Origin: Dipodascopsis uninucleata var. uninucleata
Lineage: Eukaryota > Ascomycota > Lipomycetes > Lipomycetales > Lipomycetaceae
Length of the DNA: 64,000 bases
Direction of reading: 5' to 3'
NCBI GenBank assembly: GCA_030568195.1
Contig: JAJLTO010000004.1
Location: 806,001-870,000 of the forward strand
In this document: piece by piece, positions 46,540 through 58,641 of the stretch
Position numbering within the stretch: position 1 is the first letter of the stretch
Layout of the letters: each line of letters begins with the position of its first letter
Made by a program: the position numbers and the translations under genes
The notes under the pieces: generated by a model
Told to the model about the DNA's origin: nothing
Databases searched by the model: none
The model's input: only the letters and a program-made list of their open reading frames with translations

Positions 46540-48049
46540 TTAACGCTTTCTCTTCTTGATCTTTCTGCCAATGTAGTCTTCTTCATCTTCATCAATCCAG
46601 CGACCTTCGACGCCTAGATCGGTATCAATGTCATAATCACCACCAAATGCTTGTAGTGGAACCAATCCTTGTTGACGGAGAGTCGATGACCTATCATTCT
46701 TCTTTGCACGAACTTGCGCTAAAACAGAATCTAGGTCAGCTTCGGCAACTAAGTCCATTGCAGACTTTGTGACCGCTCTAGAGTTTTCTGAAGTCGAGTC
46801 ATTGTATCCTTGAGTTAACTTGTCAGATCCTTGCCTCTCCGGAGATCGAATTAAGTTACCAGAGAAATAGTTTCGTTTTGTACTTTGTTTTATCTCTGAT
46901 ACTGACGGCGACTTCTGTTTACTGATATGATTCTTTTTCTTTTCCTTTACTTCACCATCAGATTCGCTAGATTCTGTATGGTCACTGTCGTCAATTCCTG
47001 CTAATGGGTCATAATCTGTTCCCGCATCTCCGAATATGTCACTGTCGTCATCATTCTCGTAATTCTCGTCATCTCCATTCATACTAACTGAGGATATTAC
47101 TTTGTTCTGCTCTTCGCTTCCTGGTTTCCTCTCCTTACTAGTTGTATCTGGTAATATCTTATAGGCCATCTTCGGGTAAATGGTTCCATTTCTGTCTGCC
47201 TGTTCAAGAGGAACATTAACAGTACTGCTTGAAATATTATCAACTATAGGACGTGGTGTTTTAGTACTGTCCTTCTTCTCCTCGGCTGTATTCTTAGTTT
47301 TTTCGTCTTGTAAATTTGATTTGATTTGTTTCGAACCGTGAGATTTCTGTTTTGATACATTGGAATTCAAATTCTTTTTTCGAGATGATTTTGGTGGGGG
47401 CGATAAAGATTTTCTACCTATTGGTTTGAATTTCCGTTTGGACTTCTGTTCTTGATTCCACTTTCTTAGCTCGTCTAGCAATTGAGCCTTGGATTTAACA
47501 ACAATCCGCTTTTCCGCTATATCATTGACTGCATCTCTGTCCTTAAGGAGCTCTTCGAGCTCATTGTCAAGTTCAGGATCTTCCGTTACAGTTTCTTCAT
47601 CATCTTCGCCTGATTCGTTATTGAAGAGACCAAGAATATCTTCGCCTCGTCTTGCTCTTTTCAGTAATTCGAAATCTAGACCTTTGCGAGCACTCACAAC
47701 TACTTCCGTCTCATCTACTTCTTTACCACTCCTGCGCTCCGATGCACGATCTCGATATGTTTGTTTCTTACTTGCCTTCTTTGAGCTTCCTGAATGTATG
47801 TCTTCGGAGAGTGTAGCCCTACTGAACAAGGTGGATTGTGGGGTAAGAATGCCTCTATAGAACTATCTGTTAGTATTGTAGAATATGATAGCTAAATCCA
47901 ATATTTCCACTTTAACCAAACTCAGATACTTCTCTCTCTGATCTCTACAACCTTTTGCTGAGGTTTGGTCGATCTGCATCACTTTGAATGGCGGGAGGAG
48001 ACTTTTGTCTTGATGCATCCAGCAATCTTCTGAAGTCTTCGTTATTCAT
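46540..48049 (-). CDS. RED/IK-like spliceosomal protein
   Basis: Exons 47952-48049 and 46540-47854 give 470 residues. RED (IK in human, Smu-2 in worms) partners with SMU1 in the spliceosomal B complex. The first exon holds MNNEDFRRLLDASRQKSPPA, matching the human NEDFRKLL start. The second has QTYRDRASERRSGKEVDETE and ARKGLDFELLKRARR, equivalent to the human YRDRAKERR and VKGLDFALLQKVR blocks. A low-complexity Lys/Ser/Asp middle follows, then AMDLVAEADLDSVLAQVRAK and a basic tail. The RE/RD dipeptide repeats of animal RED are missing. The intron begins GTTGTA, an unusual donor. Confidence in family is moderate to good; divergence is high. Confidence 0.78.
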
Positions 48050-48363
48050 TTGGATTGGTATTATCCACGATTGCGAATATAGTTCCAGGCGTCTGCTCCA
48101 CTAATTCAGTGATAGAATCGTGACATTTTAAGATGAAATTAAGTGTGCTAAATCATTAATTATTATACTTATTATTCAAATATATGAAAGATTGTCGTTC
48201 CTTAAATCATTTGGGAGTTGTCAAAATTCAGTGAATGTCGTTTTCCGTTTGTTTTCAGTATAAAAATCCCAATATGCTCCTCCAGTACTATAAACTTACT
48301 AGTTTGACTTGTCTATATACACAGCCCTCTCCGGCGCTTCATTAAACTGAATATCGATAAGAC
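48050..48363. promoter_or_regulatory. Bidirectional promoter region RED-like/THOC7
   Basis: A 314-bp divergent spacer between two RNA-processing genes. No individual site was recognised; promoter activity is inferred from gene orientation. Confidence 0.4.
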
Positions 48364-49336
48364 ATGACAAGCCAAACGGAGATCGAGAAATTGATACTGG
48401 AAAGAGTATCAATCAATGAACTCGGCTATAGGAAGCTTCTTAAGAAGATCCAAGCATTGCCAGGTCTGAGGTTTGTTGCGCAAGATGAAATGTAAGTCAT
48501 ACTTGATTCATCCGGGCTACGAGGATACATCGTGATGTCTGCAGAAGAGACGAGGTGTTACTAACGCCATCAAACAATAGATTAAATGCACGAAGGGAGC
48601 TGGAGCTTGAATTTAGTTCTCTTGAATTGAGCCTCTGGAAAGCACAGCTTCAGAAAGATGTAAACACTGAAGAAGTTAGCAACTATGAATCACAGAAAAC
48701 TGAAATCAGTATGTATATGCAACCGCATCACAGAAACGACAGATGTGATAACTAACAATTGGCATACTAGAACATCTCTACGAACATGGTAGCATTGTCA
48801 CGGAAAATCTCGAGTCGGAGTTTGCAGATGCCCAACGACAGCTTGCAAGGCTGCAAGAGTATGACAAGTTTGCGCGAACCATGACGGAGAAAGATCGTTT
48901 AGCGACACGAGCTGATCAGACAGCAGCAATTGAAGCATTAGAAGCAGAAATACAAGAATTGGAGATACAAAAGAATGAATATGCCCATGTTTGGGTGGCT
49001 AGACGACGGCAATTTGCTGAGATCATGGGAGCTTTACAAGGAATGCAAACTCAGATCAGAGAAGAAAAAGAAGAACAGGAACGCATTGAGGGCCTCGAAG
49101 AGGAGTCAAAAGATGAAGCTGTGTCATCGCAAACGCCCAATCCTGGTACTCCTACACCGGGAGATAAACTTGAGGAAAAAGATTATAATGGAGAACTTGA
49201 ATCATCCGTATTACAGTTAGATAGTAATCAGAACTTACGGTCAGTAAATAACACAACTTCGTCTTTTCAGACTAGAAAGTCAGAGGATGGTGCACAAAGT
49301 ACGCCACAGGAATCAGAGGTAATGGATATGTCTTAG
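48364..49336 (+). CDS. THOC7: THO complex subunit 7
   Basis: Exons 48364-48491, 48581-48708 and 48771-49336 give 273 residues. THOC7 (Mft1 counterpart) is a coiled-coil member of THO, which couples transcription to mRNA export. Family-like features are ERVSINELGYRKLLKK near the start, LELEFSSLELSLWKAQL, then LQEYDKFARTMTEK, ALEAEIQELEIQKNEY and VARRRQFAEIMGALQGMQ. These align well with human THOC7 blocks EYDALAKVIQ and LELRRKQFHVLLSTIHELQ. The C-terminal 80 residues are acidic/Ser-rich and divergent. Divergent from the RED-like gene; its 3' end faces CDC25 at distance. Coiled-coil proteins are hard to place, but the block match is specific. Confidence 0.8.
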
Positions 49337-50493
49337 GATGATAGTATTATTTGATAGTATAAATATATTTTCGAAACTGCTATATGCAACGGATATATAA
49401 ATAGGAAAAGATAGATAGAAATGAAATAAATGCACACCCATATACGCAAGATAAATATGATAAACTGTAACGAATAAAGTTCGTACTCTATATATGTATC
49501 CCAGTCTGTATCATAGATTGATAGCCAGGTAGATAGATAGTATATATAAATACATGTATATAAAAACATTCATATATAGATAGGAAATATGCCTAACGTA
49601 AATAATGAGATAATATAGAATTAAGAACCTCATAGTTAATAGTCCATAGCTATTCTAACATTCAAAAGATATCAAATAGATCGCACAACAAATATATACA
49701 TACATAAATCCGGATAGATAAGAGAATAGATATTGATAAATATGCTTGCTAAAAAATCTTCGTCTCACAACAAGTCTAGAAGAAAAAGACACTGGAATAG
49801 AAATATGGAAATGAGAGTAGACATAGACCCCAATGCTGAGCTGAACACAGTCTATAAACAATAATGATCAAACCTAGAGAAAAGACATATAAAGAAACAC
49901 AATGAGATCAATAATTAAATTAAAGACGTAAAAATGAAACGAAGAAAAAGATATCGTCAATAGATGCAGTGACATCCTGGATGACCAGATGAAGCCCTTT
50001 CAGTCAAAAAACGCAAGGTGAGAACAAGATTAAGCATACCCAGCAAATCCAGCCAAAGAAAAAAAGGCCAATTATAGAAAATTAATAGAAAGGTACAAGC
50101 AAAAGATACAAATATACCCAGGGAACAAAAAATAGAAAGGTAACACCGAACAAAGTGGTATATGCATAGGCCATAGTGGACCCCAAACAAGAAGAATGCA
50201 TGGAGAAAAACTGCTACTTTTGTATAGCCAAAACTAGTAGACCAGACGCAAACATAGAGAAAAATTTTCATAGCCAATAGTGATGAATAAAAACTTGCAT
50301 AGCATACTATTATTCGCAGTTAAAATACGTATCCTTGTCGCGAAGCCGAATGCCGTGGATAAAAATAATGATGTTTAAAAGAAAAAGCAGGACTTTTGTC
50401 GTCAAACTCACATCAACTAGTCAGACAAGTATAATTATATAAACGAATCCATGGCATTAAGTGCTGCCATAAAATAAACTCAAAGACATTTGT
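49337..50493. other. Intergenic region, no gene seen
   Basis: About 1.16 kb of A/T-rich DNA between convergent genes. Minus ORFs at 49333-49569, 49655-49861 and 49957-50277 are made of Ile/Tyr/Phe/Leu codons from AT richness and were rejected. The region is long for a convergent spacer. Confidence 0.5.
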
Positions 50494-52427
50494 TCAAGTC
50501 ATCTCAACGTCACCATCCTTGCTACATGCATTAACGGCACAGAAAGTAAACGTAGACGAGTTACTTGACAAAAGCGATGAAGTCCTAGACGATGCCGAAA
50601 TATTACCCGATAAATCAGGCACTGGCGCGGAAAATGAAGAGAAAGAGGAAGTTACCGGGATCGTGGAGTTTGCTTTTGTCATTGTCACTGACGACGCATG
50701 TCCAGACGATAAAACAACAGATGAACTTGGCGTAGGACCATTTGATGTATGTGAGCCAAACGTATACGACTGTGCGCGCGTAAATCTCATATTTTTTCGA
50801 AATTTGTTCATTTCACGTTCGCATAGATCTCTATGATTCGAATCGGTCATTTCAACGTAGCATTGTGGATCACAGCGTGCGCGATGACTTTGAAAGAAAT
50901 GCTTATAACCTCCATCCAGGATATAGATGTCAGGATAATGTAAATTAGGATAATCATGCATATTTAGATGACGATCTCTGTTCCGTAAATGCAGAGCCAT
51001 TCGTGGAGCACGATGAGCAGAATATTCACAATGAAATATTAAAAGAATGCGACCCTTTTGAGGTTTCGAAAGAAACATCTCTTCAAGATGCGATGAAGAA
51101 TTGACGTTGATGGCTCCAGCAATGTGTCCGCCAGTATATTCGTACTCAAATCTGCAATCAACAACCATATGTCTGTCGTAATAGCCACTATATTTGCCGT
51201 CGATAATATCTACAAGTGTTGCTGGAGTAATACGCTTGAAAGGATCATCCTGTTTAGCTAAGAAGCAGGGTATACGATCCGTAGCTTTTGTTGCGGATGG
51301 AGGTGATAAAGGCGAGGGCTTGCATACAGTGGCGGCAGCGGCAGCAGCAGCAGTCAGACTTTGATTTGTGCTGATAGCAGAAGCCATTAGCTCAGATGAG
51401 TTCTGATACATGCTCTGCGTACGTCGAAATTTTGCACGAGCAAATTTGTTGGTAGATGCGCGTGACGAAAGTGCTGCTAATGGAGAGTCTGAAGAGTCAC
51501 CATTACCATAGGCCGGCAAGAATCCTCCTGCCAGCGATGACGAGGTCTTTGATCTAGGGGTATCAATTCCAAATCCAACAGCCCGGTTCCTTGGTGAATT
51601 AGCATATATTTCCTCGAAAGAGAGGGTATCAGAATTTGATACTCCTCGCCTGTTGCTACCGATATTATTTCTGTTATCGTCGTCATTAGTAGGTCTGAAG
51701 CCAAGTTTAACTCTACCACCATCCAAAGCAGGGCTAAAAGACGGAGGAGCTAGCCGATTATAAGTAAACGACTCTGAACCTTTTCGAGAAACTCCGTGAC
51801 GACCAGTAGAGCACGTGCGATCACTAGAGGGCGGCAAGAATGAAGATGATGAAGAAGATGATGATGAAAAAGATGCTAGAGAGCTCGAAGCTGTGAAGAC
51901 TGATGATGATGTGAATGATGACGATGACGACGATGTATATAACGGTCGACTACTTTTGTGCGGTAAAGGTGAGACCTCCATAGAGGAGTCACCATTCGGA
52001 CTCGATGACACTGGAGGAGTTTTAGTTACTGTAAATAGAGAATAACATGGATTACGGTTAGCACACATCAAAATTCACGACCAAACTAAGGGATTTCATT
52101 TAGCATACACTTAGAGCTCTTTGCTCCGAACGCAAAAGATGGGAGAAGTGATCGCCGAGGAGTGGGAACCACTGGACTCTTGGCGATATGGAAATTTTGA
52201 GAGAGGTCTGCTGCCAATGTAGTTGTAGGCGAGTCGAAAGAAGGTGATAGTAGCAGCTCAAGGTCCTTAAGAGGCATGTTAGGTAACGATGTCTTATGCT
52301 CATGCCCATGATGATGCGAAGATTGTGAGGTCGATCTTCTGAATAACGGCTGAAAATTTGTATTCTCGTGATCTTTCAAGTATAACGGAGGAGGCATCAT
52401 AGCCGCCAATGGCGAGGAGTGGTCCAT
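50494..52427 (-). CDS. CDC25: M-phase inducer phosphatase Cdc25
   Basis: Exons 52109-52427 and 50494-52028 give 617 residues. Cdc25 removes inhibitory phosphates from Cdk1 to trigger mitosis. The catalytic rhodanese-fold domain is at about 370-500: RITPATLVDIIDGKY, VVDCRFEYEYTGGHIAGAIN, the P-loop HCEYSAHRAPRM with Cys440 and Arg446 (CX5R), and the conserved YPDIYILDGGYKHFF. The N-terminal regulatory half is rich in Ser and Pro and contains long Ser runs and potential SP sites typical for Cdk/Chk control. The rest of the tail is Ser/Thr-rich. The donor was placed where the frame and GTATGC agree. It is the only regulator of the cell cycle in the window. Confidence 0.94.
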
Positions 52428-55400
52428 CGTGGTAAGAGCGCTGCGACAAAGCTGGCGTAAAGTAATCGTAGCAACTCTAAAATCCGAAGAAAAGAGAGAA
52501 AGAATTCGACGTGAATTCTATTCAGAAGACTCACAAGCACAACAATAGCAATTATAATGGCAAGAAGACCTGAAGTCGCACAAAATACGTTCTTAGCAAA
52601 GTTATATGCTCCCAAGAGTCTGTGTGCTTCGGTGTATCTACTTGAAGTCGCTTAACTAGAAGTTTGAAATAGGACTCAGTAGCAACAGTAAGTTCAAAAC
52701 ACAATGGTGTTGCCTGTATCTGCAATCTCGAATTGAGAAAATACGAAATGCCCCAAGACCAAGTAGACACGAGCAGAGATTCAAATATAGTACCAGCGAT
52801 GCTAATGATAGCAGAAAGAGCACCAAGAACAGGAAGAAAATAAGAATAAGCAGCAAGAGCAAAAACAAAAACAACAAAAGCAAATTACAGTAAAGAACGA
52901 ACACTGGATCACTTGAACAGACCGACCGTATTCTATTAACTAGCAAGAAGCTCTTTGTAGGAAACTAAATGTACTTTGACCAAAGACGATAACACTAAAA
53001 GAATTCGCCTAAACACTTTGCTCGTATCGATTGATAGACTAAATGGTATTACTATATGTCCAATATATTATAGAAGGGTGAGCAACTGCTGCCGGCGAGA
53101 TGGAAGAATCTAAGGAAGAGGAAGAGGCAGAAGAAAAAGAGAAAGGGAAGGAGTAGAAGAAATTGAGAGAAACTCTTGAACAAAACACCAAGAAAAGGGA
53201 AAGATCTCAGCTATTAACACTGCAAAACAGATACTTTTGTTACCAGCTCACTTTCTGCACCAGCAAGAATTAGTAGGAAACATTAATTACGATCGTAATT
53301 ATAATTACATAGCAACTATGCACCCCGGGCCCTTATTGCCTTTTCTATTTTACTTTCCGTCCCTCTAGTTTACAGCAAGAGAGAAATACAAATCGTTGAC
53401 AGCACACGTTAAGCCGTTGTTATGATTACTTTTGTTTTTATTTGTTACTCTCTTTACATATCCGTTAGGACTCCAGTATTTATTAGACTAATTACGCGCT
53501 AAAAGATAATTGTGTATGATTCTACAGGGACAAGCGGCATAATTAGATCGATGAAGGACAATGACCACAGGAAGAAGGTAAAAAAACAGGTAAAAAATCA
53601 ACAATCTATGCTGATATTTGGAGAGCCGGCACAGTTGGTGGTTGTTTATATTTTGCCAAATATGGTTAGCGCAATCACCGAGGCATTCCATTACGAGTTG
53701 CGTTGTTCTGGAAACCTGCCATTTGTTTTTAATTTTCCCTATGAAGATAAAAGTAAATCAACCATGCGAAATCGTAGAGCCGGACACTCTGGACGATCTC
53801 AAAAGCAAAAAAGCATCTGTGATCTTGTGCTAATTGGGTTTAGGATTTGGTTTCGGCGCTGACTATTTAACTCGCGCGTCGCTGTTTGTTGACCATGCTA
53901 GCTAGACGATGCGTGACGTAGTGGCGCCAGCCGATCTAGCTGTAATAGTAGCTGGAACGGCAACAAGATTGTCGCGGTGACAAGACTTTACACTAATTCG
54001 ACCAAAATTCTCTCGTGGGTTTTAAATGCAGCAGTTAAACTGTTAGAAACTATGAGAACTTGTGTTCCGAATTGTAGTAGTTCACGCATATCAATCAGTT
54101 TTACTTTTTCTCATTTTAGAATTTTTTAATCGCTTGTTTGTTTGTTTTCCCTTTTTCTTTAGTCTCTTGATTGCTTTTTTGGGCAACTCACCTGGACAAA
54201 GGAGAAAGGTGAAATGTCTGGCCATCAGCGCAGAAAAGAGATCCACTCGAGCGACTGGGACAGGGTTCAGCGTGCAAGGATATATCCACATTCTACTGGA
54301 AGAATGCATTCCTGACATGTGAATACTACGTAGTCGCTATAGAACACAAGGGTAAGAGCATGCAAACACAAGATTTTAGAGGCTGTGAAAAAGACTCGTG
54401 AGGAACAGTGTGCTGCCCGGAAGAGTGCGCTTTGGATAGAAGAGGCTGTCTCTTCATATTGTGGTCAATGTGTGCGAGCTGTAAGATTTAATAAGAAAAG
54501 CTTCGTGAGTTTTAGTACATTACGAAACGCAAGTATGGACTCGGAATAGGACTAAAACGCATGACCTTGTCGCCATAGACAGCTGGTTAGAACAGCCTGC
54601 CGCTTGCATGCTATGAAAGGCATACAGATTAGCAATATATATATATCGGCATGAGCACGTATGTTTTACTACCAGAGGAGATTGACCGCCGGTGAATAAG
54701 ATCAGTAACAGGAGAGACCGTAGAACGTAGACACGACGGTAGCAAACTATATCCTCTAATCGAAGCACTGTAGCATGGCAATTTCATGTTCTATCGCAAT
54801 ATTGTTCCTAAGACAAGAATGGATGAGAATGTGATTTCTTTTGGCTCTAATTGTGAAGATAGTTTATAAACGATAACATCTAGACAGCAATAAAATTAAG
54901 GCAGCACCTATACACGTGTGAGCAAAATAAAAGCAATTAAAATAGTGATGACGACCACGGAAAACCAAATGAACGCAATTTCAGCGGTTTTAATCCGTTC
55001 GTAGCAGACGACGTGGCGCATGTACACAAATCGCAGCAAAGCATAATATGCAGAGCATACACTATGGAAAAATCAAATAGAGTATTACAAGCTACTTTAA
55101 ACTGTACAAGGAGTGTTTCTTGAGATCCATCTAATATACGTCTGTACAGATGTGTCACGAAAAGTCATGAATTCGTGGAAGCTGTGGTAGCTAGTTTGTA
55201 ATGGAGCGTGACATCAAACTAAGAATGGAGCCAGTAAGACATAAATAGTTCTTCGGATTGCGACTTTTAATTGTCTTCGTATACATATATATGTATATAT
55301 ATATCTTTTCAAGAAATTTTATAGTAATTGCAGCAAATTACGGACCGGCTGGTCTTCATATGATTGTGCTTTGGTGGGCACGTGGAGATCCGCAATTCTA

Positions 55401-56369
55401 GACGGCACTGTTGCCCAATTATTACTATAATATTTTATTCTGGAATTGTCGTCAACGTCATGAATCATTATCGCAACTACACTATAGTAATCTGAATTGC
55501 GTCTTGTATCAAAATACAGTAAATCCTCGAGAGACTAAAGATTTAAGCCAGTTATCCAGCGCAATTGTCAAAAAAGCTCGTGTAAGTTGCTGTGCAAGTT
55601 TATATAATATAGTGTATATCGTTGCATACCTTTGCCAAGCGCTACTCATAACAAACATTCAACTCAATCGCTTATAAGAATAACTGAAAATACAATCACT
55701 TAATCAATACAAGCAATCACAAGATCACTATTTGCTCACGCATGTTAAATTTTATGTTATATGAAGTTAACGAGCAAACTTTGTACAGGTCAATAAAAGG
55801 CCAGTGATCAGAATACTGGTTCAGTTAATAAACTGTAAATATTAAACATAAGTGGTATCATCCTTGACTCTCCAGCCTCACCAAATAAGTGGCAACCTGG
55901 ACTATATTCTTGACAGGCGATAAAATATTATATATCACACTTGTAATACGATCTATGACCAATTCAAGAAACAGCTATCGTTATATCAGTAAAAATCTTA
56001 GTATATAGTGGAGTCCCATCAATGACCCTATAGTATGCGGTGTTTACCGCTCACACTAAACAAAAGTGATCTCCATTATACAGTGACAGAGGAAATCAGG
56101 GTCCTGATCGAACAGGAGTCAGATACCGCAATACAGCCCTAGTCAACACTGGGCACTGCTACTATAGTAAGGCTATGATGAGCTGTTATGGCATTTTCTA
56201 TAGATATGCGTGTGACGCTAACCTGATTACGAGATAGAGATCTGTATCTGCCGCATTTGGTATTGGTAAGGTGATGAAAGAGTATCACAGACTAGCTCCG
56301 TAAGTTTGAGACCGCAATTAGTGAAGTCGGTCAAGTCGGTGCCCTTTTGTAAAGCCTTAATCTTACTTG
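52428..56369. other. Large gene-free region upstream of CDC25
   Basis: Almost 4 kb without a supported gene, lying between the CDC25 start and the ATG12 3' end. It includes a purine-rich tract near 53097-53160, a TATATA microsatellite near 55284-55304, and a low-quality tRNA-like A box near 54583 (rejected). Plus ORF 53512-53862 (116 codons) has no family features. It could contain a long CDC25 leader and regulatory sites, or a noncoding RNA. Confidence 0.5.
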
Positions 56370-56981
56370 CTATCCAAAAGCTGCAGTATTGCAGTAGCTG
56401 ACGTGTAGATGACCATCGATTTTAAAGCACTACCGTAAGTCAGTATGAAACGCATCTTTATACTATATACACACTAATCCACGTCCACGTCAACATACCT
56501 CATACAGATATCCAACTTCTTGATCAAGGGACGGCGCAAACGTAGAGTTAACATAAACGAATAGAGGGTCCGTTTCACGACATTTAAGTTGTTTCCTTAG
56601 GAATCGAACCACTACCTCAAATCGCTGACCAGCATTAATGCGAGCTGTATTTTGCCTTAGCATGGGGGCTGACCCAATCGACCGAAATTTGATTCCCACT
56701 TTGTGCTCTGGCTGTTTTGCGTACAAATCTAATGCACCAGTAGCATCTAAAGGAAGCGCTGTCAAAACGACAGAAGCAGCTAAAGTCACCTTCTCTTCTG
56801 CTTGTGCTTCTTCGGGAATATCATCCGGAGTGGCCTGATCACTACTTTCTGTGCCGTCGTTTGGAGCTAATCTCTGCTGTAGTCCAGGGGAAGCTGTGGA
56901 TTCGCGCTTCGGGCTTGAACCTGATAATCTTGACGACTTTCCAGCACTACCTGGCATATTGTGTCTCTCCGACGGATCCAT
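56370..56981 (-). CDS. ATG12: Ubiquitin-like autophagy protein Atg12
   Basis: Exons 56499-56981 and 56370-56429 give 180 residues (yeast 186). Atg12 is conjugated to Atg5 through its C-terminal Gly and the conjugate promotes Atg8 lipidation. The ubiquitin fold starts at about 92: HKVGIKFRSIGSAPMLRQ, AGQRFEVVVRFLRKQLK, LFVYVNSTFAPSLDQEVGYLYE. The last exon, too short for most gene finders, supplies CFKIDGHLHVSYCNTAAFG, ending in Gly180. The N-terminal 90 residues are acidic/Ser-rich. The start ATG is 305 bp from the divergent MPD1-like gene. Confidence 0.96.
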
Positions 56982-57286
56982 TTTACTCCCCTATTATATT
57001 ATAGGCTATCTATTATTTGGAACTGTCCGTACGTTGTAATAACTCGGTTGTGGTTGTTCCGATAAGAATTATTTTTAAATGTTATATAATAGTTAATAGT
57101 CATGATACAATTAAGAGATCATTGATGATGTCTAAATACTTCCAACCAAGCTTACAGAATTTGACGTGAGGGTTACGTGTTAAAATTCCCAATCGTGTCC
57201 AGAAGGACAACTCAGCTCATCTTTCAGCAGTCATAAATATCGGCCACAAATACCTGGATCAAATAACTATAACATCAGAGATTAGA
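56982..57286. promoter_or_regulatory. Bidirectional promoter region ATG12/MPD1-like
   Basis: A 305-bp spacer between divergent start codons. No specific site is recognised; regulatory role is inferred from orientation. Confidence 0.4.
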
Positions 57287-58299
57287 ATGAAAACTGGTAT
57301 TACTTCTTCAGTGACTGTACTGTTATATATTTTAATTTTGCTTTCCAGTGGAACGGATGCTCTCTTCTACGGTAAAGATACTTCAGTGATTAATCTCTAT
57401 CCATCATCTTTTGAGCGAGAGGTATTTCTCACCAATTATACTACAATCGTGGAATTCTATGCAGAGTGGTGTATGTTTAAATCAGTACTACAGTTTTTAA
57501 TTTATGAGTATTTCTTGCATAAAAGATGCTGACAATAAATATATCGTGGCATTAACAGGTGGTCACTGTAAGAATCTGCGACCTCATTATGCTAAAGCAG
57601 CGAAATCTCTTAACGGTGTTGCTAAAGTAGCTGCAGTCCGATGCGACGATGATATAAATCAGCCATTATGCAATAAATATGGTGTGCGAGGATATCCTAC
57701 TATAAAAATCTTCAAGCCTAACTCAGCTACACCAAAAAAGCCTTATATTGAAGATTATCAAGGTGCACGAACAGCCAAGGCAATTGTGGATACTGTACTT
57801 GGCAAGATTTCCAACCAAGTTAGTAGAATCAGGTCAGATAATTTTGACAGCTGGATGGACGAGGTAAGGAAAGACTTATATGTTCTATGAGACGACTTCA
57901 GTTATATTAACTATTTATAAGAACGGCAAGCCAAAAGTTATTCTCTTCAGTAACAAACCTAACGTTCCACCACTATTTAAAGCCCTCGCTCTAGACTATA
58001 CTGGTTCTATCTCTTTTGCAATGGTGAGAAATACTGAAATAGAATTAGTCTCTCGCTATGGAATCACCAAGTTTCCGACGATCATAGTGGCTACAAAATC
58101 TGACGACGGCTCCCTCACGACCAATGTCTATGAAGGTGAACAGAAGAAAAACAAGATATATGACTACTTAAGTCAGTTTGCTATACCATCCGAAGGTCCA
58201 AAGGCTCCTCAGAAAAATGATTCACCAAAGTCAAAAACTGCTAAGAAGAAAAAGGGAGCGAAATCATCAAAGTCTTCAACCATTCATGATGAACTTTAG
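57287..58299 (+). CDS. MPD1: ER protein disulfide isomerase, Mpd1-like
   Basis: Exons 57287-57470, 57559-57863 and 57892-58299 give about 298 residues. Mpd1 is a thioredoxin-fold oxidoreductase that helps disulfide formation in the ER. A signal peptide covers residues 1-26 (VTVLLYILILLSSGTDA). The redox site EFYAEWCGHCKNL (Cys62, Cys65) is completed by the first splice. Then come KVAAVRCDDDINQPLCNKYGVRGYPTIKIF and DYQGARTAKAIVD, as in yeast Mpd1. A second, redox-inactive thioredoxin-like domain follows, then a Lys-rich tail ending IHDEL, the ER-retrieval signal. The second intron comes out at only 28 nt; that junction is the least certain part. Confidence 0.9.
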
Positions 58300-58641
58300 A
58301 CCTGGTAGATGGACCTCGACGTCATCTATATGAAGTAGTTCACAGCACCATTCTGCATTCCAATCTTAGAATAATAAAAGCTCTATATATACTTTAACTT
58401 GTATCTTAGTAATAGTACACTTATTACATATTTCAATGTTGTTTAATTTTAAATCGATTCTCTAACTCGTAGACACCCGTCTAGTAAGAAGGTAAAGCGA
58501 GGTGCAAAAACACTACGCATATATCCCAACCGTCACCCTGTCATGTATAATACCACAGAACCTTTATCATAGCAGAGTGGAATCACGACGCTGAAATATC
58601 CACCATCAGGTTTGCAAAATTGCCATTATTTTCCGAACAAG
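58300..58641. other. Spacer MPD1-like to VTA1
   Basis: 342 bp between same-strand genes, holding the poly(A) signal at 58373-58378 and the VTA1 promoter. Nothing else was seen. Confidence 0.5.
58373..58378 (+). terminator. AATAAA-type poly(A) signal after MPD1-like gene
   Basis: AATAAA occurs 74 bp after the stop codon, a normal fungal distance. It is the only canonical copy in this spacer. Confidence 0.45.

Noticed and set aside
49333-50277. Three minus-strand ORFs of 68-106 codons
   Set aside because: Rich in Ile, Phe, Tyr and Leu because of AT content; no family features.
51815-52045. Acidic plus ORF over the CDC25 Ser runs
   Set aside because: Antisense of the poly-Ser coding in CDC25.
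53512-53862. 116-codon plus ORF in the CDC25 upstream gap
   Set aside because: No domain, no splice partner, composition like translated noncoding DNA. Could be revisited with transcripts.
54560-54640. tRNA-like A box (AGCTGGTTAGAAC) on the plus strand
   Set aside because: No B box GGTTCGAnnCC and no acceptor-stem pairing; likely chance.
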